Notes: a model not told the origin generated them from the letters alone. DNA of 37,963 nucleotides from Bacteroidota bacterium (GCA_947458915.1 CANHAE010000007.1:1-37963); one strand, 5' to 3'. Counted from the stretch's first letter, positions 1-9,748 are shown. Program-made: numbers and translations.

Positions 1-27
1 CTCCCGTTTATCGGGATCGCTTTTTTA
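1..27 (+). terminator. Possible left-truncated rho-independent terminator
   Basis: TCCCG-tttat-CGGGA hairpin (2-16) followed by tcgcTTTTTT; left arm probably continues outside the window. Confidence 0.35.
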
Positions 28-45
28 GTGAAATAGTGCGAGTAA

Positions 46-225
46 TTATCCTTTCTTTTTCATTTCAGCACATTTACCATCTTTCATACACTCTTTAGTG
101 CATTTATGTGCTTTAGCTTCTTTTTTCTTACAGTCTTTACAATTTTTCTTGCCGCAATTTGCAGAAGCTGTAGTTGCAGAAAGTGTAAGGATGCTTGCTA
201 AAAATAAAATTGATAATTTCTTCAT
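46..225 (-). CDS. Small secreted Cys/Lys-rich peptide (59 aa), below the cutoff of the supplied ORF track
   Basis: Hand translation of minus strand: MKKLSILFLASILTLSATTASANCGKKNCKDCKKKEAKAHKCTKECMKDGKCAEMKKKG*; signal peptide plus six Cys in the mature part. Confidence 0.75.
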   Translation of the reverse strand: MKKLSILFLASILTLSATTASANCGKKNCKDCKKKEAKAHKCTKECMKDGKCAEMKKKG

Positions 226-314
226 ATTGTTGTGTTTTAAAGTTTTTTCTAGGTTAAAAGTAGGAATATTTCTAGTAACTAATTACTAATTGAAATCATA
301 TTTAACGTTTAATG

Positions 315-1958
315 CTATTTAAGCACCTCTAATATTGGCTTGCCTAATGTGCCGCTTGGCATTTGAATACCTAAAAGGGTAGTCACTGTAGGGGCAATGT
401 CAGTCATATAATTAACATTGTTTATTTGGCCTTTTTTTATCCCATTACCATACCATAGTAAGGGGATATGAGCATCGTAGTTATAAAATACACCATGTCC
501 AGTTCCTTTATAGCCACCGCCTACAACACCCGATTTCGTAATAAATAATAGGTCACCACTTCTTTGTGAAGCATAGCCATTTATAATACGCTCCCTAAGT
601 TCTTGCGGGAATGGTGCAAATGCCGCTTTACGTAATTCAATTACTTGAAGTATGTCGCCTCTTTTTTCTAGGGCATTTGTAATTAGGCTTACTAATTTTT
701 CTTGACTAACTCCTAGGCTATCCATTAAAGGATGATTAAAATGAATATTGTATTCAGTAATGGCACTAATTAATTTTGCATTTAAGCCATTTGCTGTTAA
801 CAACTTTCCAATTTCATTTTTTACTCCATCATCAGTAATTGCGCCTGATGGAATTTTATGTTTTTGAGCATAAGCTGGAATAGGAGCTACTGCATGGTCA
901 GCCGTAAGGAAAACGGTATAATTATTTTTACCAACTTGTTTGTCAAGTAAGGCGAAGAATTGTGCTAAAATTTCATCAAGCTTAATATAGTTATCTAACA
1001 CCTCCCATGAATTTGGACCAAATGCATGACCTATATAATCAGGGGAGGAGAAGCTTACAGCCAATAAGTCGGTAATATCATCCGTTCCTAATTTTTCATT
1101 TATTAATAGTTGTTGTGCAACGTCAAATACTAAGTTATTACCATAAGGGGTTGACGAAATTTTTCCGTACTCTTTACCAATGAATTTATTTAAATCGTAG
1201 GGGAATGCTTTAGCATCTAAACCGAATGGGTTTGCTTCGTAATCGTTTTCGTCCGTGTCACAAATTGCATCATAAACAGTTTTTGGCAAACTAAGTGCCC
1301 ATCCTAATTTATAGAAACTATCCACCATGTTTAAACTATTGTAAGCGTTTAACCAATTGGGTAAACTAGTTTTACCATAATAGCTAGAACTTATAAACTT
1401 GCCTGTTTTGCTGTCATACCAATAAGCTGCATCTGCCGAATGGCCTGCAGGTATAATTGCGCCTCTGTCTTTTAAGGAAATGCCAAAAACTTTACTTTTA
1501 AAATTAGTTGCTAGTTTAAGTTCGTCCCCAATAGTAGTAGTCCAAACATTCTTCGGACTCATTTTGCCAGCAGGACTATTTTCAACACCAACCGATTGCA
1601 CACTAGCATCTTCGGTACAGTATACGACGCGCTGTAAAACATTGTCGTACCATGAATTACCCGTAATGCCGTGAATGGCCGGTGTAGCCCCCGTATATAC
1701 TGCCGTATGGCCACAAGCTGTAACCGTAGGGACATAAGAAATTAAGTTATTATTACAACTTGCCCCTTCATTCATAAATTTTAAAAACCCATTTTGAGTT
1801 TTGAAATAGGGTTTAAAATTATTGATGTAGTCCCAACGCATTTGATCCACAACAATACCCACAACTAGTTTGGGTTTGCTGTTCGTTACTTGAGTTGGCT
1901 TTTGGGCTGATAAGTTCAGCGAAACGATAAAAAAACTGCATAGGACTAATAAACGCAT
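315..1958 (-). CDS. pafA: Alkaline phosphatase family protein (PafA-like, type I phosphodiesterase/nucleotide pyrophosphatase fold)
   Basis: Signal peptide; VVGIVVDQMRWDYI; PTVTACGHTAVYTGATPAIHGITGNSWYD nucleophile region; TADHAVAPIP; GTGHGVFYNYDAHIPLLWYG. Confidence 0.85.
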   Translation of the reverse strand: MRLLVLCSFFIVSLNLSAQKPTQVTNSKPKLVVGIVVDQMRWDYINNFKPYFKTQNGFLKFMNEGASCNNNLISYVPTVTACGHTAVYTGATPAIHGITGNSWYDNVLQRVVYCTEDASVQSVGVENSPAGKMSPKNVWTTTIGDELKLATNFKSKVFGISLKDRGAIIPAGHSADAAYWYDSKTGKFISSSYYGKTSLPNWLNAYNSLNMVDSFYKLGWALSLPKTVYDAICDTDENDYEANPFGLDAKAFPYDLNKFIGKEYGKISSTPYGNNLVFDVAQQLLINEKLGTDDITDLLAVSFSSPDYIGHAFGPNSWEVLDNYIKLDEILAQFFALLDKQVGKNNYTVFLTADHAVAPIPAYAQKHKIPSGAITDDGVKNEIGKLLTANGLNAKLISAITEYNIHFNHPLMDSLGVSQEKLVSLITNALEKRGDILQVIELRKAAFAPFPQELRERIINGYASQRSGDLLFITKSGVVGGGYKGTGHGVFYNYDAHIPLLWYGNGIKKGQINNVNYMTDIAPTVTTLLGIQMPSGTLGKPILEVLK

Positions 1959-1978
1959 GGTAGTGTGTGTTAATGGTG

Positions 1979-1986
1979 CAAATTTA
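1979..1986 (-). promoter_or_regulatory. Bacteroidota-type -7 element (TAAATTTG) for the pafA-like gene
   Basis: Matches TAnnTTTG; 20 nt upstream of ATG. Confidence 0.45.
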
Positions 1987-2022
1987 CAGCTATTTATTAA
2001 GCTTAAAAAGCCAAAAAATGAT

Positions 2023-2030
2023 TAAATTCG
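2023..2030 (+). promoter_or_regulatory. Bacteroidota-type -7 element (TAAATTCG)
   Basis: TAnnTTCG variant 19 nt upstream of ATG 2050. Confidence 0.4.
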
Positions 2031-2049
2031 CACAACTAATTACAATGTT

Positions 2050-3309
2050 ATGGCAGATATATTTGACAGGTTATTAAAAAATTCAGGCCCTTTAGGCCAG
2101 CATAGAGAGCGAGCACATGGCTATTTTGCTTTTCCTAAACTAGAGGGTGAAATAGGTTCTAAAATGATGTTTAGAGGCAAAGAGATGATTGTTTGGAGCC
2201 TAAACAACTATTTAGGTTTGGCAAATCATCCTGAAGTGCGTCAAGCTGACACCGAAGGAACTGCCGACTATGGCTTAGCTGCTCCAATGGGCGCAAGAAT
2301 GATGAGTGGCAATACCGACCTTCATGAGCAATTAGAAGCTGAATTGGCTGCTTTTGTGATGAAAGAAGATGCTATTTTAATGAACTATGGATACCAAGGT
2401 ATTATGAGTGCCATTGATGCTATATGTGGACGACATGATGTGGTAGTATACGACGCAGAGTGCCATGCATGTATTATTGATGGTTTAAGAATGTTGCCAG
2501 GGCACAGGTTTGTTTATAAACATAACGATGTTGCAGATTGCGAAAAGCAATTACAAAGGGCGCAAGCACTAATAGAAAAACAACAGTTGGGTGGTATATT
2601 GGTTATCACTGAAGGTGTATTTGGAATGGCTGGTGACCAAGGACGTTTGAAAGAAATTGCGGAATTAAAAAGAAAATTCTTTTTCCGCATGTTAGTAGAC
2701 GACGCACATGGTTTTGGCACATTGGGCAAAACAGGTGCAGGTGCAGGAGAGGAGCAAGGTTGCCAAGACTGTATTGATTTATACTTTTCTACTTTTGCTA
2801 AGAGTATGGCATCCATTGGAGCTTTCATGGCTGGACCTAAAACAATTATAGATTTCATTCGTTATAATATTCGTTCGCAAATTTTTGCAAAAAGTTTACC
2901 CTTGCCATTTGTGGTAGGAAATTTAAAACGTCTTGAATTATTAAAAACACAACCAATTTTAAAGGATACTTTGTGGAAAAATGCATTGTCACTTCAGAAG
3001 GGGTTGAAGGAGCGCGGTTTTGATATAGGGAAAACGGATTCAGTAGTAACTCCTGTTTATATGAAAGGTGGGGTTGAAGAAGCAACTGCTATGGTGATGG
3101 ACTTAAGAGAAAATTATAAAATATTTTGTTCCATTGTAGTATATCCTGTAATACCAAAAGGACATATAATTTATCGTTTAATTCCTACATCAGTGCACAA
3201 TCAAGAAGAAATTGATTTAACATTAAAAGCATTCAGTGAGACGAAGGAAAAACTAGATGCAGGCGTATATAAAGTAAGCGAGATACCTGATATGGCTAAC
3301 AAAATCTAG
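2050..3309 (+). CDS. PLP-dependent alpha-oxoamine synthase family enzyme (BioF/KBL/serine palmitoyltransferase-like)
   Basis: SLNNYLGLANHPEVR, MSGNTDLHEQLEAELA, DAECHACIIDG, LVDDAHGFGTLGKTGAG, PLP-Lys motif FSTFAKSMASIGAF. Confidence 0.85.
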   Translation: MADIFDRLLKNSGPLGQHRERAHGYFAFPKLEGEIGSKMMFRGKEMIVWSLNNYLGLANHPEVRQADTEGTADYGLAAPMGARMMSGNTDLHEQLEAELAAFVMKEDAILMNYGYQGIMSAIDAICGRHDVVVYDAECHACIIDGLRMLPGHRFVYKHNDVADCEKQLQRAQALIEKQQLGGILVITEGVFGMAGDQGRLKEIAELKRKFFFRMLVDDAHGFGTLGKTGAGAGEEQGCQDCIDLYFSTFAKSMASIGAFMAGPKTIIDFIRYNIRSQIFAKSLPLPFVVGNLKRLELLKTQPILKDTLWKNALSLQKGLKERGFDIGKTDSVVTPVYMKGGVEEATAMVMDLRENYKIFCSIVVYPVIPKGHIIYRLIPTSVHNQEEIDLTLKAFSETKEKLDAGVYKVSEIPDMANKI

Positions 3310-3347
3310 CGCTTAAAATTTAAGCAAGCCAAGGTTTTATATTATTT

Positions 3348-3395
3348 AAGAGCAAAATTGATCAGTCTTCTTCTGGTTGGTTTTGCTCTTTTTTT
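3348..3395 (+). terminator. Rho-independent terminator for the 2050-3309 gene, extending into the 3' end of yihY
   Basis: AAGAGCAAAA / TTTTGCTCTT 10-bp stem, 23-nt loop, followed by TTTTT. Confidence 0.5.
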
Positions 3396-4324
3396 AGCAT
3401 TTCTATACTCACATTTAACTCGAATCCAATTAATAAAATAATTGAGTTAATGTAAATTATTGTCATAACAATTAATACGGTGCCAATTGAACCGTATATT
3501 TTATTGTAACTACTAAAGTTATTTACCCAATAGGAAAAACCTAAAGTGGTAAGCAACATTAAAGCAGTTGATAGTAAGGAGCCTGGCGAAGCAAGTGCCC
3601 ATTTTTCTTTCACATGCGGGGCATACTTATAAATAAAGGCATTGCCGTAAAACAATAACAATAGAATGGTTAATAAGCGGATAGTATTCCAATAAGGAAG
3701 TATAGCGCTTCGTTTAATATCGAATATTTCTCTTAACAAAACAGTTATTTGGTCTTGGCCTATTAATAATATTAAACTGGCAAAAACTAATAATATTAAA
3801 ATAATAGTAAGGCGAAGTGCTCTTAACCTTTGGTGTAAGAAGAACGGTTTATTTTGCATGATGGACTTGTCAAAGCTTCGAATAATGCCAGTCATCGCAT
3901 TAGACGCATAAAATAGCAATAAAATAAAACCGAAAGAAAAAATACCTACGTGCTGACTTAGCAGATCGTTTATAATATTAGTGATAAACCTATAAGTAGT
4001 AGAATTGGGTGCGATATCCTTAAAAACAGAGAGGATTTGTTTTTTTATTTTAAGGCTTTTAGGAAAATAGGGAATAATTGAAAACAAAAACAGGAAGGCG
4101 GCAGGTAATGCCATTATTAAGTTAAAAGAAATAGCAGCTGCCCTGTCATACAAGCCTAGTGTATTTAATTGCCTAATAAAAAAAGTAACCACCTGGTAAA
4201 GATTCACGTCTTGAAAACCAGGAATGTAAATTCGCTTCGATTCTCTCTTAATAATACGTTTTAAGGGATCGGTTATTTTTTTAATGGGTTGTAGCCAAGG
4301 ATGTATTTTTCGTTTAGACGGCAT
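3362..4324 (-). CDS. YihY/BrkB family inner membrane protein
   Basis: LYDRAAAISFNLIMALPAAFLFLFSIIPYFP; multi-TM; YKYAPHVKEKWALASPGSLLSTALML; SYNKIYGSIGTVLIVMTIIYINSIILLIGFELN. Confidence 0.9.
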   Translation of the reverse strand: MPSKRKIHPWLQPIKKITDPLKRIIKRESKRIYIPGFQDVNLYQVVTFFIRQLNTLGLYDRAAAISFNLIMALPAAFLFLFSIIPYFPKSLKIKKQILSVFKDIAPNSTTYRFITNIINDLLSQHVGIFSFGFILLLFYASNAMTGIIRSFDKSIMQNKPFFLHQRLRALRLTIILILLVFASLILLIGQDQITVLLREIFDIKRSAILPYWNTIRLLTILLLLFYGNAFIYKYAPHVKEKWALASPGSLLSTALMLLTTLGFSYWVNNFSSYNKIYGSIGTVLIVMTIIYINSIILLIGFELNVSIEMLKKEQNQPEED

Positions 4325-4329
4325 TAAGT

Positions 4330-5358
4330 TTATTTATTTTCTTTAGCTTTTTTCTTTTGGTATTCGTCTAGCTTTTGCTGGTAATCGTCGGCATACTTGT
4401 TATGTTCTCCATAAGTACTGCTAAAATGGTGGTAACCACTAAAGTCCGACTTTGCAACAAAGTAAAGGTAGTTGGTGTTTGGCGCATTTAATACTAAATC
4501 TATGGTAGTAGGAGAAGGGGTACAAATTGGGCCAGGAGGCAATCCTTTTTTATTGTAAGTATTATAGGCAGAAGGGTGGGTTAAATACTTTTCGTAAATA
4601 CGTGTGATGGTGAAATCCTGCATAGCGAATTTTATAGTTGGGCAAGCTTGTAATGGCATGCCTAATTTTAACCGGTTTAAGTAAACACTTGCTATTAAGG
4701 TTTTATCTGAATCGAAATTGCATTCTTCTTCCACGATCGAAGCAAGTGTATATACCTGATTTGGACTCATGCCCAACTTTTTAGCTTTATTAATTCTATT
4801 GTGTGAACTCCAAAAAGCTTCCTGTTGTGCTTTCATTTTCAGTAAAAACTTTGGTAAAGAAGTGGACCAGTAAAATTCATAAGTGTTTGGAATAAATAAT
4901 GCAAGTAGCTGTGTTGTATCGGTATTAAAGGGTGCTAAGGAATCGTTATTATTAAAGAAGGCGGCGTACTCGGCACTGTCCCCCTCAAAAGTAGTTGCTA
5001 CTAGCTTTGCTAAGTCGCCTTTTGTACGCACTTTATTTAAAATAAATTTCACCGTTGCTTGCTGATTGTTTCGCAGCATGCGTATTAAAGTTAGTAAGCT
5101 AGTGGACCTTTTAACAAGAAATTTCCCCGATTTAGCTTTGGGGGCTACTTCTAGTACTTTAGCCATTAAGGTGAAGCTTAGCTTTTCCCTGATTATTTTT
5201 TTTGCATACAATGTGTCAGCCAATTCATCCAATGACATGCTTTCTTTATTATACACAAAACTTGCTTGCGCTCCACTAAAATGAGTAGTGTTCACTAACA
5301 CATTATATGCTTCGTAACAAATCAACAAAAAAAACAATACGCCTATAATTCTTCTCAT
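4330..5358 (-). CDS. mltG: Endolytic transglycosylase MltG
   Basis: SIVEEECNFDSDKTLIASVYLNRLKLGMPLQACPTIKFA; KGLPPGPICTPSPTTIDLVLNAPNTNYLYFVAKSD. Confidence 0.92.
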   Translation of the reverse strand: MRRIIGVLFFLLICYEAYNVLVNTTHFSGAQASFVYNKESMSLDELADTLYAKKIIREKLSFTLMAKVLEVAPKAKSGKFLVKRSTSLLTLIRMLRNNQQATVKFILNKVRTKGDLAKLVATTFEGDSAEYAAFFNNNDSLAPFNTDTTQLLALFIPNTYEFYWSTSLPKFLLKMKAQQEAFWSSHNRINKAKKLGMSPNQVYTLASIVEEECNFDSDKTLIASVYLNRLKLGMPLQACPTIKFAMQDFTITRIYEKYLTHPSAYNTYNKKGLPPGPICTPSPTTIDLVLNAPNTNYLYFVAKSDFSGYHHFSSTYGEHNKYADDYQQKLDEYQKKKAKENK

Positions 5359-5373
5359 ATTTCAAAGTTCAAT

Positions 5374-5402
5374 AAAAATCCCCACCTTGGAATAGGTGGG
5401 GA
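5374..5402 (-). terminator. Rho-independent terminator downstream of secG
   Basis: TCCCCACC / GGTGGGGA 8-bp stem, 8-nt loop, followed on minus by TTTTT. Confidence 0.75.
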
Positions 5403-5449
5403 CAAAATATTTTAGTTAAATAAAGTATCCACTTATAGTGGATTACTAC

Positions 5450-5821
5450 TTATTTTTTATCAGTTGGTGCAGTAGTTGGAGCTGCTTGTGCTGGAGCTGC
5501 AGGTGCTTGTTGAACAGGAGCTGCTTGTGTAGGAGCTGTTGTTGTTGAAGTATTTACTTTATTCAATAACCCTTTGTCTGAGTCGCTACCAGTACCCCCT
5601 TTTAAGAATACAGTAGAAGTAATTGCTAAAATAGCTATTACCGCTGCAAATACCCAAGTACCTTTCTCAAGTACATCTGTAGTTTGCTTAACACCCATGA
5701 AATTGTTAGTTAAACCACCAACATTAGCATTTAAACCACCACCTTTAGGGTTTTGTATTAAAACCATAAATACTAGGCCAACACTTGCTATAATAATCAA
5801 TATCAGGAAAAAAGTAATCAT
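5450..5821 (-). CDS. secG: Preprotein translocase subunit SecG
   Basis: VLIQNPKGGGLNANVGG...MGVKQTTDVLEKGTW two-TM SecG; Ala/Pro/Gln-rich C-terminal tail. Confidence 0.93.
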   Translation of the reverse strand: MITFFLILIIIASVGLVFMVLIQNPKGGGLNANVGGLTNNFMGVKQTTDVLEKGTWVFAAVIAILAITSTVFLKGGTGSDSDKGLLNKVNTSTTTAPTQAAPVQQAPAAPAQAAPTTAPTDKK

Positions 5822-6534
5822 TTCTTTTGTTTTAGTTGTTCAATTCTTGACGCAAAATAAACGGATTTTTCAGGAAAAATAAAACTTAATTTTTGGTAAG
5901 TGGCAATTGCCCTTCTATTATTACCCTGTTTTTCCCATATTTCAGCCATAGATTCGGTAATTACGTCCTCAGTTTTGTTCGCTTTTTCAGCTATTGCAGT
6001 AATTGCTTTTTCCTGATCTTCGCCCATTTCAGCCAAATTTGGCGAAGCATCGGGGTGCTTGAGTACCTTAAGCCAGGCCGTAAAACTCCTCAACTGCTTG
6101 GTAAATTTGTCTTGCGGGATGGTAGATAAGTCAATTTCGATACCCTGAGCCGCAAAATAGTCCTTTTGAAGCTGGGTTAAAGCTTGTTCATGCATGAGCG
6201 GCTCCTGCCCGTCAGCGTCCTTGAATTGGGCAAATTGCTCAGATATAATATTCGTTAATTTTTCGTCCATTGGGGCAGAAAGTGAATCAACTTCTTTATT
6301 ATTCAACCATTGGTGTAATTGTAAAGCGGAGGGGAAGAAGGAAGTCGTTTTTTGCAACTGACCCACAAATTCTGGTGCATTCGCTAATTCATACTTTTTG
6401 GTTAGCAGAAATTGCAAACTTGGGCTATAGGGATGTTTAGCAACCCATTGCTCCAATTCACTTGTTTCAATGCTTTCTAATGTACTTTGCCCAGTCCATT
6501 GGAATAAAATAGTATTAATAACAGAATGGGTCAT
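5818..6534 (-). CDS. Hypothetical protein with C-terminal TPR-like segment
   Basis: ITESMAEIWEKQGNNRRAIATYQKLSFIFPEKSVYFASRIEQL resembles a TPR; 4-nt overlap with secG. Confidence 0.7.
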   Translation of the reverse strand: MTHSVINTILFQWTGQSTLESIETSELEQWVAKHPYSPSLQFLLTKKYELANAPEFVGQLQKTTSFFPSALQLHQWLNNKEVDSLSAPMDEKLTNIISEQFAQFKDADGQEPLMHEQALTQLQKDYFAAQGIEIDLSTIPQDKFTKQLRSFTAWLKVLKHPDASPNLAEMGEDQEKAITAIAEKANKTEDVITESMAEIWEKQGNNRRAIATYQKLSFIFPEKSVYFASRIEQLKQKK

Positions 6535-6539
6535 ATAAT

Positions 6540-7076
6540 TTACCAGTTTGAAAAAATTTGATTAAAAATATCGTCTGTAATACTTCTTAGTATTTCATCC
6601 ATTAGCTGGCTTTCGGCCTGGTTTAAAGATAGGTTAGCTGAGAAATCGAAATTTCGACTTACATCAAATTCTTGTTCCTTATTATCAAGTGTCTTTTTTA
6701 GTACTACGTGCACCGTTACGGTTAACCTATTGGTAGTTGCTTGTTGACTACTAACGCCTACGGTTTGTGAAGGATCGTAATTAGTGATTGTTGCAAAAAT
6801 TTGGTAATGTGCATCATCGTTATTTGTCCTGATAAGTTTTGTTTGGCCAATAATTTTTTGCTGTAACTTATCGGTTAGCATTGGGGCTAACTGTGGGTTC
6901 ACATACCTTGCTTTGTTTTCAATAAAACCAATTTTTACTGTTTTCACATTGTCAGGAATATTGGCATCTTTAAAACTATACACGCCACAACTAGTTGCGC
7001 TTATAAGCAGTAAGGTTGCCAATAATAAATAATTTGGCTTAGCTAAGAATGTAAATATATTTTTATTATTCTTCAA
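6540..7076 (-). CDS. lptE: LptE family LPS-assembly lipoprotein
   Basis: Lipobox ISATSC; GVYSFKDANIPDNVKTVKIGFIENKARYVNPQLAPMLTDKLQQKI typical of Bacteroidota LptE. Confidence 0.88.
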   Translation of the reverse strand: MKNNKNIFTFLAKPNYLLLATLLLISATSCGVYSFKDANIPDNVKTVKIGFIENKARYVNPQLAPMLTDKLQQKIIGQTKLIRTNNDDAHYQIFATITNYDPSQTVGVSSQQATTNRLTVTVHVVLKKTLDNKEQEFDVSRNFDFSANLSLNQAESQLMDEILRSITDDIFNQIFSNW

Positions 7077-8322
7077 TGTCGTACTCTTTTATTTTTCTGT
7101 ATAAAGTTCGTTCACTAATACCTAAATCCGTTGAGGCGTCCTTTCGGCGACCCCTATGTTTTTTAAGTGCCTTTAAAATTAGTTCTTTTTCTTTATCCAT
7201 TATGTTTAATGACTCTTCAACTTCATAATGATTTTGCGTTTCATTGTCAATAATAACAGGCTGCTGGTGCGCAAATTGAACAGCAGCAACTACAGGTGTA
7301 TGTTGGCCAGTAGTTTGCGCTACAGGTAATAAGTCCTCTTTTAGTTCATTCATTAAGGCTTCTCTAGTAAAATTGGCGGCTTGACCAGTTAAGGAAGGGT
7401 TCTGTAAAATCTCTAAAAACATTTTCTTTAATTCGTTCACATCTTTTTTCATGTCAAAGAATAGCTTGTATAAAATTTCACGTTCGTTTGCAAACTCGCC
7501 AACAGGAGTGTTACTTGCTATCATGGGCATATTACTACTATTGTGTTGCGGTAAAAAGCCATCTAATATTTCAGCATTGATTTGGTCTGTCTTACTTAAT
7601 ACCGAAATTTGTTCTGCAATATTTTTAAGTTCTCGCACATTTCCAGGCCAGCTATATTTAGTTAATAATGCCCTTGCTGGCTCGTCTAAGAATATGGGCT
7701 TTGTTTTATACTTTTCTGCAAAATCAACTACGAACTTTCTAAATAGTAAGGGGATATCTTCTTTACGATCTCTTAAACTAGGAACTCGAATAGGTACTGT
7801 ATTTAAACGATAATATAAGTCTTCTCTAAATTTACCCTTTTGTGTAAATTCTAATAATTCTCTGTTAGTTGCAGCAATTACACGTACATCTGTTTTTTGA
7901 ACTTTGGAAGAACCCACACGAATGAATTCACCTGTTTCTAAAACACGTAATAATCTTGCTTGTGTGCCTAGTGGCATTTCACCAATTTCGTCCAAGAATA
8001 TGGTACCCCCGCTTACTGTTTCAAAATATCCTTTTCGGCTATCTACGGCGCCCGTAAAAGAACCTTTTTCATGACCGAATAATTCAGAGTCAATAGTGCC
8101 TTCGGGAATTGCCCCACAGTTCACAGCAATAAAGGGATTGTGTTTCCTTGACGATAAGCTATGAATAATTTGGGAAAACACTTCTTTACCCACACCACTT
8201 TCACCTACAATAAGCACTGTTAAGTCGGTTGCAGCAACTTGCTCAGCAGTATTTAAGGCATGGTTTAAGGCAGGGGTGTTGCCAATAATACTAAACCTAT
8301 TTTTTAATGATTGTAAATCCAT
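7066..8322 (-). CDS. Sigma-54-dependent transcriptional activator (AAA+ and Fis-type HTH, no N-terminal receiver domain)
   Basis: GESGVGKE Walker A, GSFTGA loop, GGTIFLDEIGEM, R-finger region, WPGNVRELKN, C-terminal LGISERTLYRKIKEY HTH; start taken at MDLQSL (ORF track start at 8343). Confidence 0.92.
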   Translation of the reverse strand: MDLQSLKNRFSIIGNTPALNHALNTAEQVAATDLTVLIVGESGVGKEVFSQIIHSLSSRKHNPFIAVNCGAIPEGTIDSELFGHEKGSFTGAVDSRKGYFETVSGGTIFLDEIGEMPLGTQARLLRVLETGEFIRVGSSKVQKTDVRVIAATNRELLEFTQKGKFREDLYYRLNTVPIRVPSLRDRKEDIPLLFRKFVVDFAEKYKTKPIFLDEPARALLTKYSWPGNVRELKNIAEQISVLSKTDQINAEILDGFLPQHNSSNMPMIASNTPVGEFANEREILYKLFFDMKKDVNELKKMFLEILQNPSLTGQAANFTREALMNELKEDLLPVAQTTGQHTPVVAAVQFAHQQPVIIDNETQNHYEVEESLNIMDKEKELILKALKKHRGRRKDASTDLGISERTLYRKIKEYDIEE

Positions 8323-8323
8323 C

Positions 8324-9748
8324 TTAATTGTTTTTAACAGCACCTAATAAAGTGCCTTTTGTAAAATCATTTACTGTTACTTGAACATAGTCACCTTTTT
8401 TAAGGGAGTGATTTGCTTTATCAAAGACAACTACTTTGCTTTGACTTGTTCTTCCCATCCATTGCTGGCTGCTTTTTTTACTATCTCCTTCTATTAACAC
8501 TTCAAATGTTTTTCCTACATCTCTTTTGTTGCTTTCGTTTGAAAGGGTCCATTGTACATCCACAATTTCTTGCAGTCTTCTTTTTTTCACTTCTTCAGGA
8601 ATGTCATCCTTATAACGTTTAGCAGCTAATGTGCCAGGCCTTTCTGAATAAAAATACATATAGCTTAAGTCATATTCAGCTGCTTGCATTAAGCTTATGG
8701 TGTCTTCATGGTCCTGTTCTGTTTCTGTACAGAATCCTGCAATAATATCGGTTGAAATACTACAATCAGGCATAATTTCTTTAATACGCGCAACTTTTGC
8801 TAAATACCATTCTCTTGTATAAGTACGATTCATTAATTGCAACATTCTAGTGCTACCACTTTGAACAGGTAGATGAATGTAATTGCAAATATTGTAGTAC
8901 TTAGCCATGGTATGTAAAACTTCATCTGTAATATCTTTGGGATGTGAAGTACTAAAGCGTACACGCATTGAAATATCAATTAAAGCAACACTTTCTAATA
9001 ATTGAGCGAAAGTAACCGACTGCTTTGTTTCTGGATTATTCCAATAATAACTATCTACGTTTTGTCCTAATAAAGTCACTTCTTTATAACCTCTTTCAAA
9101 TAAATCACGACATTCCGCTACAATTGAAAATGCATCACGGCTACGTTCACGCCCTCTTGTAAATGGCACTACACAAAAACTACACATATTATTACAGCCA
9201 CGCATAATTGAAACAAAGCCACTTATGCCATTACCATCTAAGCGCACAGGGGCAATATCGCCATATGTTTCATCCCTGCTTAATAAAACATTTACTGCTT
9301 TTTGACCTGTGCCTGCTTCTGTAATTAAATCAGGTAGGGTGCGATAAGCATCAGGTCCAACAACTATATCTACCAATTTTTCTTCTTCTAATAACTGCGA
9401 TTTTAAACGTTCGGCCATACAGCCTAAAATACCTACTAGTAAACCTGGTTTTTGGTATTTTAATTTTCTAAATTCAGTTAAACGTTTACGTACGGTTTGT
9501 TCTGCTTTTTCTCTTACTGAACAAGTATTCACCAATATCAAATCAGCTCTTTCAATTTCACGAGTACTTCCAAATCCATTTTGTTCTAAAATAGAAGCCA
9601 CTACTTCGCTGTCAGCAAAGTTCATTGCGCAACCATAACTTTCTACATAGAAGAATTTCTCAAAGCTTTGTTGCTTTGAATTAGAAGTAAAAGCTTCTCC
9701 TTGTCTTGCTTCATCATGTGCCTTCGTATCGGGCGAGTATAATTCCAT
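8324..9748 (-). CDS. miaB: tRNA-2-methylthio-N6-dimethylallyladenosine synthase MiaB
   Basis: [46 protein letters not shown] radical SAM cluster, C-terminal TRAM. Confidence 0.95.
   Translation of the reverse strand: MELYSPDTKAHDEARQGEAFTSNSKQQSFEKFFYVESYGCAMNFADSEVVASILEQNGFGSTREIERADLILVNTCSVREKAEQTVRKRLTEFRKLKYQKPGLLVGILGCMAERLKSQLLEEEKLVDIVVGPDAYRTLPDLITEAGTGQKAVNVLLSRDETYGDIAPVRLDGNGISGFVSIMRGCNNMCSFCVVPFTRGRERSRDAFSIVAECRDLFERGYKEVTLLGQNVDSYYWNNPETKQSVTFAQLLESVALIDISMRVRFSTSHPKDITDEVLHTMAKYYNICNYIHLPVQSGSTRMLQLMNRTYTREWYLAKVARIKEIMPDCSISTDIIAGFCTETEQDHEDTISLMQAAEYDLSYMYFYSERPGTLAAKRYKDDIPEEVKKRRLQEIVDVQWTLSNESNKRDVGKTFEVLIEGDSKKSSQQWMGRTSQSKVVVFDKANHSLKKGDYVQVTVNDFTKGTLLGAVKNN

Noticed and set aside
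98-289. 63-aa plus-strand ORF
   Set aside because: Antisense to the much more protein-like Cys-rich signal-peptide ORF on the minus strand.
2514-2858. 114-aa minus ORF
   Set aside because: Lies fully antisense within the strongly supported alpha-oxoamine synthase gene; composition looks like an antisense shadow.
3311-3325. GCTTAAAATTTAAGC near-palindrome after the 2050-3309 gene
   Set aside because: AT-rich with a 1-nt centre, no T-run, and a better terminator candidate lies just downstream.
5427-5442. ATCCAC-TTATA-GTGGAT small hairpin just after secG
   Set aside because: Short stem with no T-run; the adjacent 8-bp GC-rich hairpin is the convincing terminator.
7451-7813. 120-aa plus ORF
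   Set aside because: Antisense within the sigma-54 activator gene; no signal of an independent protein.
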